IMG/VR virus record: IMGVR_UViG_3300032163_000619
Location: 1 to 39,982 of that record
Reading direction: 5' to 3' (one strand)
DNA: 39,982 nt
DNA from: a virus
In this document: positions 21,090 through 29,617 of the stretch, piece after piece
How the letters are laid out: each line of letters opens with the position of its first letter
Numbering within the stretch: position 1 is the stretch's first letter
Notes under the pieces: model-generated
Seen by the model: only the letters and a program-made list of their open reading frames with translations
What the model was told of the DNA's origin: nothing
The model's database searches: none
Made by a program: the position numbers and the translations under genes

Positions 21090-22172
21090 ATGGCAGCACC
21101 AGGTACTTCAACAACCAGTACCAGTGGTTTGCAGACTGAAGTTGCGACATACTTTGATCAATTGTTGATTTCAACACTTGACCCAAGTACCCGCTTCTTA
21201 CAGTTCGGCCAAAGACGACCATTGCCTCCTAACCGTGGCAATATCGTTAATTGGAACAGGGCTTTTAGGCTCGGATTAGGTTATACCCTAAATGAAGGTA
21301 CGCCTATCTCCGCCGCTAAACAGCTTTCTTCTACCAATGTTTCAGCTACTATCTTGCAGTTTGGAGACGTTCTAAATATCTCCGATTATGTACAATTAGT
21401 CGGCACGTTCAACGCAAGGAAAGTAGCGACAGAAAGGTTGGCAGTGCAAGCCGCTGAATTATTGGATACGGTAGTTAAGATGGCAATTTTAGACCAGCCA
21501 GGAGGCACGGCTCAAAACGGAACGGTTACCCATTATATCAAGGGTTCAACCTCCGCTTACTTTGCCAATTCGGCAGATGTAGGAGCAGCCGCTTCTGATC
21601 CTCGTCTACAGGTGTCAGACATCCGTTCGATAGTCTTCAAGTTGCGACAGAAAAATGTCCCAACTTTTGACGGCACTAACTATGTGGGTGTAATCCACCC
21701 CGCAGCAGTGGAAGATGTTATTGGCGATTCAAAATGGGAAGCGTTCCACCAGTACACCACTCCAGAGAATATCTACGCTGGCGAAGTTGGCAGGTTATAT
21801 GGCGTAAGGTTTGTCGAATCAACCCTTTCCCCAATCTCTGCCGGTTCAGCCAATGGTATCGCTCTGTCGGTAGCAGGCGTTTCCACAGTGGCCTATGGTA
21901 CGGTTATCTTCGGACGTGAATTTTTTGGCGTAACCGAAATTGATGGCGGTATCAAGACCTATGTAGTGGACGGCGCGGACAAGCTTGACCCGCTCAATCA
22001 AACAACTTTGCTCGGTTGGAAAGCGAACTTTATTTCAAGAGTTCTCAATCCTTCCGCCGGTATTGTTGCTTGGGCAGCGTCAGGCGACACAATGACCGGT
22101 GTAAGCGCAACTTCAGCTCGCAATGCGACCCTGAATGTGTACTTCCCCGGCAATTTCGCCACCCAAAACTAA
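21090..22172 (+). CDS. Major capsid protein, N4-gp56 family
   Basis: The product is 360 aa. The sequence follows the N4-gp56 capsid family: VATYFDQLLISTLDPSTRFL, FGQRRPLPPNRGNIVNWNR, LNEGTPISAAK, ILQFGDVLNISDYVQL, LAVQAAELLDTVVKMAIL and the later AAVEDVIGDSKWEAF and FGREFFGVTEI segments. It forms the HK97-like capsid shell. It follows the scaffold-like gene by 14 bases with a GGGAG ribosome binding site. A stable hairpin lies directly after the stop. Confidence in the family is high by motif pattern, without a search. Confidence 0.9.
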   Translation: MAAPGTSTTSTSGLQTEVATYFDQLLISTLDPSTRFLQFGQRRPLPPNRGNIVNWNRAFRLGLGYTLNEGTPISAAKQLSSTNVSATILQFGDVLNISDYVQLVGTFNARKVATERLAVQAAELLDTVVKMAILDQPGGTAQNGTVTHYIKGSTSAYFANSADVGAAASDPRLQVSDIRSIVFKLRQKNVPTFDGTNYVGVIHPAAVEDVIGDSKWEAFHQYTTPENIYAGEVGRLYGVRFVESTLSPISAGSANGIALSVAGVSTVAYGTVIFGREFFGVTEIDGGIKTYVVDGADKLDPLNQTTLLGWKANFISRVLNPSAGIVAWAASGDTMTGVSATSARNATLNVYFPGNFATQN

Positions 22173-22179
22173 AGTTAGT

Positions 22180-22212
22180 TTTCTCTCGACTCCTTTATGG
22201 GAGTCGGAGAAA
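22180..22212 (+). other. Stable hairpin after the major capsid gene
   Basis: TTTCTC (22180-22185) plus CGACTCC (22187-22193), with one bulged T, pairs with GGAGTCG (22200-22206) plus GAGAAA (22207-22212): 13 bp, six-base loop. No T-tract follows, so it is more likely an mRNA 3'-protecting or partial attenuation hairpin than a full terminator. It may set capsid protein levels above downstream genes. Confidence 0.65.
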
Positions 22213-22235
22213 GTTAATTTAAGGGAGAAAAACAG

Positions 22236-22553
22236 ATGGCGTTCAATGATGGTTTTTCGGAGACAGCGGCAGTCAGGTCGTTGCAGGGCAATACTTATCA
22301 GAATATCGCTTTGTCGGCGCAGACATTGGTTAAATCTGGTGCGGGATGGTTACATGGAATTGCGGTCAATTCTCAAAATATCAGCGCTATGAAAATCTAC
22401 GATAATGTCGTATCCGGAGGAAATGTTATTGCGTCTTTAACCGCTTCAGCTCAGACTAGCGGTCCTTGGTATCAATTTGATGTCAACTTCAATAATGGTT
22501 TGGTCATTTCCAGCGGTTCAAGCAATACTGATATAACAATTTCGTTTCAATAA
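22236..22553 (+). CDS. Small beta-rich virion protein
   Basis: The product is 105 aa with an AAGGGAGAA ribosome binding site. It has alternating beta-strand character (TLVKSGAGWLHGIAVNSQNI, MKIYDN, PWYQFDVNFNNGLVIS) and no charge-rich helix. The pattern resembles small phage beta-sandwich proteins encoded after the capsid gene, possibly a decoration or head-fibre protein. It ends just before the glycan-gene cluster. Confidence 0.65.
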   Translation: MAFNDGFSETAAVRSLQGNTYQNIALSAQTLVKSGAGWLHGIAVNSQNISAMKIYDNVVSGGNVIASLTASAQTSGPWYQFDVNFNNGLVISSGSSNTDITISFQ

Positions 22554-22559
22554 AAATAA

Positions 22560-23501
22560 ATGAAAATCTTGGTAACGGGAGCGGCTGGTTTCATTGGAAG
22601 CCATCTTTACCAAAAGCTAAAATCAGAGGGACATGAAGTTATCGGGATTGATAATTTTAGCCATGCTAGCCAGAACCCGATAAACTCAGAGATAATAGAT
22701 TTTGACATTAGATATCCAAGGCCCGTAAGCGGTAATTACACGGCATTAGACAGTTATATTAAAAATGTTGATATCGTCTATCATCTCGCAGCCCAGATTC
22801 ATGTCGATAAATCAATCGAGAATCCCAGAGAGACATTAGATATAAATGTAAATGGAACGCTTAACATCCTAGAAGCTTGCCGCAAATACAAAAAGAAATT
22901 AGTATTTGCCAGCTCTAGCGAAGTATATGGAACAAGCCAATCAGAATACATGGATGAATCGCATCCGCTTGATGCCCAAAGTCCTTATGCATCTAGTAAA
23001 GTGGCTGGCGACCGGTTATGTAAATCCTATATTGACACCTATGGACTCGACATCTGTATCCTCCGAAATTTCAACACTTTCGGGCCGTTTCAAAATGATG
23101 GAGGAGAAGGTAAGTCTTATGGTGCTGTCATTGGCATCTTTACAAAGGCAGCTTTACGAGGAGAACCCCTTAGAATTTTTGGAACGGGAGAACAAAGTAG
23201 AGATTATATCTACATCAGCGACGCCCTCCAAGGGTATGATATCGGATCAAGATATACCGGTGTGCTAAATATCGGTTCTGGGAAAAGTATTTCAATAAAT
23301 GAATTGGCTCAAAAGATTAAAACTATTACGCAGAGTGCTTCGGAGATTATTCATGTGGAAGCGAGGCCTGGTGAAGTCCAAAGGTTATGTGCCGAGATTT
23401 CAAGGGCGAGATTGCTAGGATTCAATCCACAAACAGACTTTGACAAACACTTAGATGGGTATGTAAAATGGTATAAGGACTTCCATAAGGAGGAATTATG
23501 A
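22560..23501 (+). CDS. NAD-dependent sugar epimerase/dehydratase (extended SDR)
   Basis: The product is 313 aa, the usual length of this family. It has the Rossmann motif GAAGFIGSHL at the N-terminus, VYHLAAQIHVDKS (DVYHLAA-type), FASSSEVYG with the catalytic Ser, and PYASSK giving the YxxxK catalytic pair. FNTFGPFQN and SRDYIYISDAL are further UDP-sugar epimerase signatures. Likely reaction: C4 epimerisation or a related change of a nucleotide sugar. It opens the ~10.6-kb sugar cluster seven bases after the previous gene and ends with an ATG-overlap into the acetyltransferase. Exact substrate cannot be read from sequence. Confidence 0.9.
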   Translation: MKILVTGAAGFIGSHLYQKLKSEGHEVIGIDNFSHASQNPINSEIIDFDIRYPRPVSGNYTALDSYIKNVDIVYHLAAQIHVDKSIENPRETLDINVNGTLNILEACRKYKKKLVFASSSEVYGTSQSEYMDESHPLDAQSPYASSKVAGDRLCKSYIDTYGLDICILRNFNTFGPFQNDGGEGKSYGAVIGIFTKAALRGEPLRIFGTGEQSRDYIYISDALQGYDIGSRYTGVLNIGSGKSISINELAQKIKTITQSASEIIHVEARPGEVQRLCAEISRARLLGFNPQTDFDKHLDGYVKWYKDFHKEEL

Positions 23502-23914
23502 TAGTCGGGATAGGCACGGTAATCTACAATGAGCATCTTTCCAATATCAACGCCACAGCGACCATTGGCAAGAATTGCAAAGTCCATTCCCACGTTTGGA
23601 TTGGCAATAACGTAAAGATTGGCGATAACTGCAAGATTGAAGCCTTCTGTTTCATCCCTGATGGCGTGGAAATCGGACATAATGTTTTTTTAGGTCCACG
23701 CGTAACCTTTACCAATGACAAATATCCGCCGTCTTTCGGCAAGGGTTGGCTGGATACTTTCGTGGAAGATGGAGTTTCTATCGGTGCTGGGGCGGTGATA
23801 TTGCCTGGCATCCGCTTAGACAAAGGTTGCCGAATCGGCGCTGGTGCGGTAGTTACCAAAAATGTGCCTGCGGATGAAGTATGGGTAGGAAATCCGGCGA
23901 GAAAATTGAAATAG
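23498..23914 (+). CDS. Hexapeptide-repeat N-acetyltransferase, WlbB/WbpD-like
   Basis: The product is 138 aa, slightly short for the family (~150-190). Left-handed beta-helix hexads are obvious: ATIGKN, VWIGNN, VKIGDN, VEIGHN, VSIGAG, CRIGAG. The loop FTNDKYPPS and the end GAVVTKNVPADEVWVGNPAR match the WlbB/WbpD/FdtC subgroup, which acetylates the 3-amino group of UDP- or dTDP-linked amino sugars using acetyl-CoA. It has an AGGAGG ribosome binding site and overlaps the epimerase stop. The following 51 bases contain a possible RNA switch ahead of the cognate-type aminotransferase. Confidence 0.88.
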   Translation: MIVGIGTVIYNEHLSNINATATIGKNCKVHSHVWIGNNVKIGDNCKIEAFCFIPDGVEIGHNVFLGPRVTFTNDKYPPSFGKGWLDTFVEDGVSIGAGAVILPGIRLDKGCRIGAGAVVTKNVPADEVWVGNPARKLK

Positions 23915-23965
23915 CAGTTAGGGGGAAACTGCTGAAAATCCCCTCTTTTTTTAAGAGGTTTTTTT
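23913..23965 (+). promoter_or_regulatory. Candidate pseudoknot with competing SD-sequestering/terminator hairpin
   Basis: Stem 1 pairs AGCAGTT (23913-23919) with AACTGCT (23927-23933) around a seven-base loop AGGGGGA. That loop can pair with TCCCC (23939-23943), giving an H-type pseudoknot. A rival hairpin pairs CCTCTT (23942-23947) with AAGAGG (23953-23958) and is followed by seven T that run to the ATG at 23966. AAGAGG is also the only Shine-Dalgarno-like sequence of the next gene. The two folds share 23942-23944 and so exclude each other. It is the one real gap between overlapping cluster genes. Confidence 0.5.
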
Positions 23966-25006
23966 ATGGATATGGAAAGAATACAATTTTTTAAGACAAC
24001 TTTTGGCGAGGAAGAAAAGAAAGCCATCTGCGATACCATTGATTCCGGTTGGGTGGTTCAAGGCCCAAAGGTTCAAGAGTTTGAAGAGAAGTTTGCTGAA
24101 TATGTTGGGGCTAAATATGCGGTCTTTGTGGATTCGGGAACAAGCGCATTATTCTTGGCTTTAAAAGTTTTAAATCTAAGAAATCTAAGCCAAGAAAAAA
24201 TCAGAATCCCATCGCTTACTTTCGTTTCTGATGCAGAGATAGTAGTAAATACTGGCTACATCCCAGAATTTATAGATGTATCTAAAAATACATTTTGCAT
24301 AGAAGAAGGAGATATTCCAGTTCACTTGACAGGTAATAAAAGTTCAGCATTAGCCAGTATTTATGATTCAGCCCATCGTATAGAAAAAGACGATGTAAAA
24401 AATTCTCCTGCTTTGTGGTGTTATTCCTTTTATGCCACCAAGAATATGTCAACCATTCAAGGCGGGATGATAGCTTTAAATGATGAGGAAAAATACAAAT
24501 GGCTTAAGGTTGCTAGAGACCATGGCATCTCGAAAGGAACATTAGAACGCTATACTCAAAAGACCCCAACATATTCGGTGGATTTTGTCGGTTATCGGAT
24601 GAAAGCTGATGATATGAGGGCGGCTATAGGTTTAGAACAACTTAAAAAACTTCCAGCCATGACCGCCAGAAGAAACGAAATTGTGGATAGATATAATCGA
24701 AACCTATTTCTTAACAGGACGGGCAATCATCTTTATCCTATTCTAGTTTCCGATAGAGAAAAATTTTTTGAGGCGATGGAACAAGCCAATATCCAATGTT
24801 CAGTTCACTTCTTGCCCCTAGACTTAATGCCAGCGTTCAAACAATATAGTCCCTGTAAGCATGAGAAAAATATCTGCAAACTTCCCAATACTCACTATCT
24901 TGGGGAACGTCTAGTTTCTCTGCCTCTATTCCCTCAAATGACCAATGAACAAGTTGATTATATCAGCCAAGAGGTTATTAAAACTGAACTTTTACTCAAC
25001 GAATGA
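23966..25006 (+). CDS. DegT/DnrJ/EryC1/StrS sugar aminotransferase, WlbC/WbpE-like
   Basis: The product is 346 aa, near family length (~360-390). FVDSGTSALFLALKVL is the PLP-phosphate binding turn, YDSAHRIEKD the D-x-A-H motif, and SFYATKNMSTIQGGM carries the PLP-linked Lys. DFVGYRMKADDMRAAIGLEQL and the CSVHFLPLDLMPAF C-terminal motif are also typical. It transfers an amino group from glutamate to a 3-keto (or 4-keto) nucleotide sugar. Lying between WlbB-like and WlbA-like genes, the 3-keto uronic acid substrate is the natural inference. Its start lies directly behind a poly-T tract and a possible RNA switch. The stop overlaps the next ATG. Confidence 0.92.
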   Translation: MDMERIQFFKTTFGEEEKKAICDTIDSGWVVQGPKVQEFEEKFAEYVGAKYAVFVDSGTSALFLALKVLNLRNLSQEKIRIPSLTFVSDAEIVVNTGYIPEFIDVSKNTFCIEEGDIPVHLTGNKSSALASIYDSAHRIEKDDVKNSPALWCYSFYATKNMSTIQGGMIALNDEEKYKWLKVARDHGISKGTLERYTQKTPTYSVDFVGYRMKADDMRAAIGLEQLKKLPAMTARRNEIVDRYNRNLFLNRTGNHLYPILVSDREKFFEAMEQANIQCSVHFLPLDLMPAFKQYSPCKHEKNICKLPNTHYLGERLVSLPLFPQMTNEQVDYISQEVIKTELLLNE

Positions 25007-25818
25007 ATTACGCCATTATTGGACTTGGATTTATCTATCCCCGCCACAAAAAATCAATAGAAGAAACTGGAGGCAAAGTTTTATTGACCTGCGATATTGA
25101 CCCTGAAAAAAAGGCTGATTTTGAGGATTGGGTTAAGATGATAGACGACCCCAAATTTAAGGAGGTAGATGCAGTGGTTATCTGCACACCGAATTATCTC
25201 CACTCCAAGATGGCTAGGGAAATACTATTGAGAGGCAAAAGAGTTATTTGCGAGAAACCATTAAGCATAAATGGAGTCGTAGGGTTAGATGATGTAAATA
25301 CGGTTCTCCAACTTCGCTATGCCCCCGAAGTCCTTAAGGCAAAGGAACTTATAAATCCGACTTCCATGGTCAGGGTAGTGGCGAGAATGTTCAGGGATGA
25401 GAAGTATTGGAGCAGTTGGAAAGGGGATGAAAATAAGTCAGGTGGCCTACTTTACAATCTTGGTATCCATTATTTAGACCTTTTAATCTTTCTTTTGGGA
25501 AACGATGACCATATTTTAGAAACTGAAATAACCAGTACCCATGCCACCGGCACTATCAGGTTTGGGGCAAGCAAGACAGGATTTTTTGATATACAGATTT
25601 TACCCACCAAGGAAAATCAAGAGAGATTCGTGGAAATTTTAAATGATGACGGGATGCAGATTATCAATATCTCCAACAAAGACAATTTATCCTATGAAGA
25701 TTTACATTTGGAAGTTTATAAGCATTTTAATAAAGGAGAAGGCATCCCATTGAGCGAAGCCAAAAAATCGCTTGAATTGGTTGAGCGACTTCTAAAGCAT
25801 GGAAACGATAAACATTAA
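25003..25818 (+). CDS. Gfo/Idh/MocA oxidoreductase, WlbA/WbpB-like
   Basis: The product is 271 aa, shorter than WlbA (~310-350). The opening YAIIGLGFIYPRHKKSIEET matches the unusual 'G..GyIaPRH' start of WlbA. VVICTPNYLH and VICEKPLSI provide the conserved EKP Lys motif. YWSSWKGDENKSGGLLYNLG followed by IHYLDLL is strikingly like the WlbA substrate-binding segment with its catalytic His. WlbA/WbpB oxidises UDP-GlcNAc-uronic acid at C3. The shortfall lies mainly in the C-terminal half. The gene overlaps both neighbours, consistent with one operon. Confidence 0.9.
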   Translation: MNYAIIGLGFIYPRHKKSIEETGGKVLLTCDIDPEKKADFEDWVKMIDDPKFKEVDAVVICTPNYLHSKMAREILLRGKRVICEKPLSINGVVGLDDVNTVLQLRYAPEVLKAKELINPTSMVRVVARMFRDEKYWSSWKGDENKSGGLLYNLGIHYLDLLIFLLGNDDHILETEITSTHATGTIRFGASKTGFFDIQILPTKENQERFVEILNDDGMQIINISNKDNLSYEDLHLEVYKHFNKGEGIPLSEAKKSLELVERLLKHGNDKH

Positions 25819-27958
25819 AGACCAATTCCCGCTCATAAGTTTCATTATGCCCGTCTACAATGACGGCGATTCGGTTGAGAAAGCTATTGACTCAATCTTT
25901 GACCAAGACTGGCCAGCGATTGAAGTCATAGCGGTTGATGATGGTTCGCCCGATAATGCGGGCAAAGTTTTGGATGGCCTTAAGAAGAAACATAAGAACC
26001 TTACTGTGGTTCATTTTGAAATGAACCAAGGGGCGTGCAAAGCTAGAAATGAAGGCGCGAAACTAGCCAAAGGCAAATACTTCGCTTGGCTTCCGGCGGA
26101 TGCCAAAATCTATCCTGGCATGGTCAGGTTTTGGGTGGAAACATTGGAACGCAATCCCGATAAGGATTTCCTTTACGGTGGCTATAAGTTTATCAAGGAT
26201 GATGGCACGACCTATATGAACTATTTTAGTGAGGAGTTCTTTCCCTATATGCTGACAGTCTACAACTATATTGATGGTTCATTCCCGATTAAAGCTTCAA
26301 CTTATTGGGAAGTTTCCAAACTAATGAATCAGCCCGATGGTTTGTGGGACTCAAATATCAAATCTTTGCAAGATTGGGATTTTTGGTTGTCAGTTGTCCA
26401 TGATGGAAAGCGTGAGGGACTATATGTCAGGGATTTATTCTTTGAAACGACCCTCCCCCATCCAGGCGGGCTAAGTGATGACTCACACCGGAATTGGGTA
26501 GCCAGATGTAACGCTATTAGAATTAAACACGGCATACCTTTAAGAAAAATTTGCGTGGTTTCGCCGGGTGCGGCATTTTTTGGAAAGTATATCGCCAAGC
26601 TCTTAGATGCTGATTTTAAACATGCCGGAATGCTAATGAAGGGTCATGACTACGATATGATTTATATGATTGGATACTATACCAATCCCCCAGGTATTCT
26701 TGAGGAAACCGCCACTGCTTTTATTGATCCGAGATTTGTAACTCAGATTGCTGAGCTGGGCAAAGAAGGTAAAAGTGTTCCACTCGCTTCTGCGGTAAAG
26801 ATTGTTCACCTTGTAGGCACTGACATCCTACAAATGCAATTTATGAACCGGATAGACTTAAAAATAATAAAATATTACCTCAATGGTATATTCGACCATG
26901 TTTTTACAGAGTTTAAAGAAACTCAAAAAGAGATGAAAGAACTAGCTATTGACACAGAAGTTTTAGCATTGCCCCCTAGGAAGTTCTTTGACCCTAATCC
27001 GTTGCCAAAAGACTTCACAGTTGCCGTATATGCCCCAGGCGTGAATGAAGGCCTCTATAACATAGATTTGATGGTTCAGGTGTCAAAAGCCCTTCCTAAC
27101 GTCAAATTCAGGTTCTACGGCAATCCTGCCAAGAATGGCAAGGAAGAGAACCGAGAGTATATCGGTTATGTCTGGGATATGCAAAAATTTATAGATGAAT
27201 GCTCTTGTTTAGTTAGAATTACCACTCATGACGGCCTTCCGCAGTCGGTGCTTGAGTTCCTGTCTGCCGGACGCCGAGTCATATTCAACCGAGATTTTAA
27301 ATATGTGAACACGGCCAACAAGCAGATAGACATCAAGGCGGTTATTAGTGCCATTAAAGAGGAGATGAAAGAGAAACTGAATCTTGAAGCCAGTAAATGG
27401 GTCAGGGCTAATTTCAATCAAGAAAAATTCAAGGAAAAAATCTATTCTCTAATGTCCTATGATGCCAAGAAGTATTGGGAAAATAGAGCTATTAATTGGA
27501 TAAATGTGGCTGCTAAATTTTATGGCACAAAGGATTGGCTAGAAATAGAGCCATTTATTAAAAATGCCAAGTCAGTCATAGATATCGGTTGTGGCGATGG
27601 CCAGTGGTCTGAAAAATTTGGAGAGGATTATTTAGGAGTGGACATATCCGAAAACTTAATCAAGTATGCCCAAAAGAAATATCCTAAAAGGGAATTTAAG
27701 GTTTCGGCCTTGGAAGATTTAAAAACGGCGAAGAAATATGATGTAGCGTTCTGCTATACGGTGTTTGAACATATCCCCGAAGAGAATATGGCTAAAGCAA
27801 TTAAGGCCTTGAAATCTGTCGCCAAGCAAGTGGTTATGGTTGAACCATTGGATATTCAGACTAAGTATTATTGCCATAACCATGATTACGATAAATGGTT
27901 CAAAATAAAAAAGAAAAAACAATTAGGCAACCGAATGCTGATGGTCGCAGACCTTTAG
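25799..27958 (+). CDS. Multidomain glycosyltransferase-methyltransferase fusion
   Basis: The product is 719 aa with three parts. Residues ~10-230: family-2 glycosyltransferase (LISFIMPVYNDGDSVEKAID, VDDGSPDN, ACKARNEGAK, LPADAKIY). Residues ~250-550: a GT-B-like glycosyltransferase (KICVVSPGAA, TTHDGLPQSVLEFLSAGRRV, the nucleotide-sugar binding end). Residues ~560-719: class I SAM methyltransferase (VIDIGCGDGQWS motif I, YLGVDISENLI, FCYTVFEHIPEENM). One chain may thus add two sugars and methylate or cap the glycan. It overlaps the previous gene by 20 bases and the next by 64. Confidence 0.88.
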   Translation: METINIKDQFPLISFIMPVYNDGDSVEKAIDSIFDQDWPAIEVIAVDDGSPDNAGKVLDGLKKKHKNLTVVHFEMNQGACKARNEGAKLAKGKYFAWLPADAKIYPGMVRFWVETLERNPDKDFLYGGYKFIKDDGTTYMNYFSEEFFPYMLTVYNYIDGSFPIKASTYWEVSKLMNQPDGLWDSNIKSLQDWDFWLSVVHDGKREGLYVRDLFFETTLPHPGGLSDDSHRNWVARCNAIRIKHGIPLRKICVVSPGAAFFGKYIAKLLDADFKHAGMLMKGHDYDMIYMIGYYTNPPGILEETATAFIDPRFVTQIAELGKEGKSVPLASAVKIVHLVGTDILQMQFMNRIDLKIIKYYLNGIFDHVFTEFKETQKEMKELAIDTEVLALPPRKFFDPNPLPKDFTVAVYAPGVNEGLYNIDLMVQVSKALPNVKFRFYGNPAKNGKEENREYIGYVWDMQKFIDECSCLVRITTHDGLPQSVLEFLSAGRRVIFNRDFKYVNTANKQIDIKAVISAIKEEMKEKLNLEASKWVRANFNQEKFKEKIYSLMSYDAKKYWENRAINWINVAAKFYGTKDWLEIEPFIKNAKSVIDIGCGDGQWSEKFGEDYLGVDISENLIKYAQKKYPKREFKVSALEDLKTAKKYDVAFCYTVFEHIPEENMAKAIKALKSVAKQVVMVEPLDIQTKYYCHNHDYDKWFKIKKKKQLGNRMLMVADL

Positions 27959-28671
27959 TCTCGGTCATAATGCCCGCTTACAATGCCGAACGAACCATTG
28001 CCGGAGCAATTAATTCTATTGTTACCCAGACTTATGGAAACTGGGAGCTTATCATTGTCATTGATGGAGCAACTGATGGTACGGAAAAAATTGCAAGATT
28101 ATTTAGGGATGGACGGATACGCATATACAGTTACATTGAGAACAAGGGAGTCGCCGAAGCGAGGAATTTTGGTAATAAAAAGGCGATTGGGCGAATCGCT
28201 ATCGTTCAAGACGCTGATGATTTTTCCCTTCCTACCCGACTCGAAAAGATTGTTGAAATCTTTGCCAAAAGCAAGGCAGAGGTGGTTGTCCATGGAGCAT
28301 TTGTGAACGCCTGGAATAATCAGTACCAATGTATAGAACGCCGATATATTCCTCCCCTTTCAGGAAAGAGAAATGCCTTGGAGAATCGCATAAATGGTTA
28401 CCCCGCCTATAAGAGGGAAGTGTGGCTGAAACGGCCCTTTAGAAAAGAAACCAGATATGCCTATGATTACATGATGCATCTTGATTGGACACTATCGGGG
28501 TTTAAATACGCAACTCTTAATGAAGGACTTTACGACTATATCCGCTATCAAGGTTCAGCATCGGACAGATTTGAAAAATCAGGCCAACGGGCGGAGGCGT
28601 TTGCGAAAGTCAAAGAGATAATTTCAAAAGAATATGGAATCAGAAATAACGGTGATGATGGTGTCGTATAA
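27895..28671 (+). CDS. Family-2 glycosyltransferase
   Basis: The product is 258 aa. SVIMPAYNAERTIAGAINSI, WELIIVIDGATDGT, GVAEARNFGNK and IVQDADDFSLPTRLEK are the standard GT-A elements, with DADD as the metal/nucleotide-sugar DxD. The third motif has IDGATDG in place of the usual VDDGSTD. The start lies 64 bases inside the preceding gene because the conserved N-terminal strand begins soon after it. The stop overlaps the next gene by 38 bases. Confidence 0.88.
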   Translation: MVQNKKEKTIRQPNADGRRPLVSVIMPAYNAERTIAGAINSIVTQTYGNWELIIVIDGATDGTEKIARLFRDGRIRIYSYIENKGVAEARNFGNKKAIGRIAIVQDADDFSLPTRLEKIVEIFAKSKAEVVVHGAFVNAWNNQYQCIERRYIPPLSGKRNALENRINGYPAYKREVWLKRPFRKETRYAYDYMMHLDWTLSGFKYATLNEGLYDYIRYQGSASDRFEKSGQRAEAFAKVKEIISKEYGIRNNGDDGVV

Positions 28672-29617
28672 TCGGCCACTATTCCTTAAAGAATCAGTTC
28701 CTTCACTAATAGAGAATGCAGGCAGAGACTTCAGGTTTATACTTTGGGACAATGGGTCAAACCAAGAGACCAAAGAAGTCGCCCAAAGCCTTCAAAAAAA
28801 ATATGGATTTGAACTCCTACTCAATCATACCAATATCGGCCAACAGGCGTGGGGAAGGGTGCTTGAACTTACTACCGGAAAGTATTTTATCCTTACCGAA
28901 GAAGATATGATATGGTTTCAACCTAATTGGCTTAGTAATTTGGTGGAAGCGATGGAATCCACCCCAGAAATCACCAAGGAAGGCAAAAAAATGGGATTTC
29001 ATGATGAATGGGGGATTATCGCAACCAATGTCATGGTTGACCAAGTGAATAACGGCGGCATGTGGCCATCGAGATTTGTTAGGATGATCGAGAAGAGAAT
29101 CAACAGAATTAACTTTTGGACGAATATACGAGCTGGAGCGGGAACAATGATTTGGAGGACAGAACTTTTGAAGGGGCTTAACATAATGACCCCTAATGTT
29201 CCACCTTTCGGCAAAGCTCTAGATTGGGTAATAGATAAGTATGACCAAGAAAAGTACCCAATGGCACAACTAAGAGACACGTATATCTACCACGCCGCCA
29301 GTCCTTTCTATAACCAACTTTTTCCCGAGGTCTGGAAAGAAAAACAATCAGGGCAGACGATTAAGAGGGCATTTAAGATTTACAAAAAACTCGGAAACTT
29401 TAATTTTAATAACAGGTGGATATTAACTAAACTTAAAAATGGAACATTTAAAGAATATGCAGAAAACCTATACAAGATATTTAATAACGGGCGGGGAAGG
29501 ATTTATAGCTTCCAACTTGCGGAAAAGACTCCAAGGCGAAGTCATAACCCTCGACATAAAATCAGGTCAAGACGTTCGGGACGAAAAGCTAGTAAAAAAG
29601 ACCATAAAAGAGTTTAA
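28634..29617 (+). CDS. Family-2-like glycosyltransferase with overlapping C-terminal tail
   Basis: The product is 327 aa. TVMMVSYNRPLFLKESVPSL, FRFILWDNGSNQETKE, LNHTNIGQQAWGRVL and YFILTEEDMIWF form a GT-A domain in which EED occupies the DxD position. The last ~50 residues overlap the next gene out of frame (29439-29617) and become highly basic (RRSHNPRHKIRSRRSGRKAS), which looks like incidental translation of epimerase DNA. The catalytic domain is complete before that. Either the overlap is real or a stop was lost. Confidence 0.82.
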   Translation: MESEITVMMVSYNRPLFLKESVPSLIENAGRDFRFILWDNGSNQETKEVAQSLQKKYGFELLLNHTNIGQQAWGRVLELTTGKYFILTEEDMIWFQPNWLSNLVEAMESTPEITKEGKKMGFHDEWGIIATNVMVDQVNNGGMWPSRFVRMIEKRINRINFWTNIRAGAGTMIWRTELLKGLNIMTPNVPPFGKALDWVIDKYDQEKYPMAQLRDTYIYHAASPFYNQLFPEVWKEKQSGQTIKRAFKIYKKLGNFNFNNRWILTKLKNGTFKEYAENLYKIFNNGRGRIYSFQLAEKTPRRSHNPRHKIRSRRSGRKASKKDHKRV

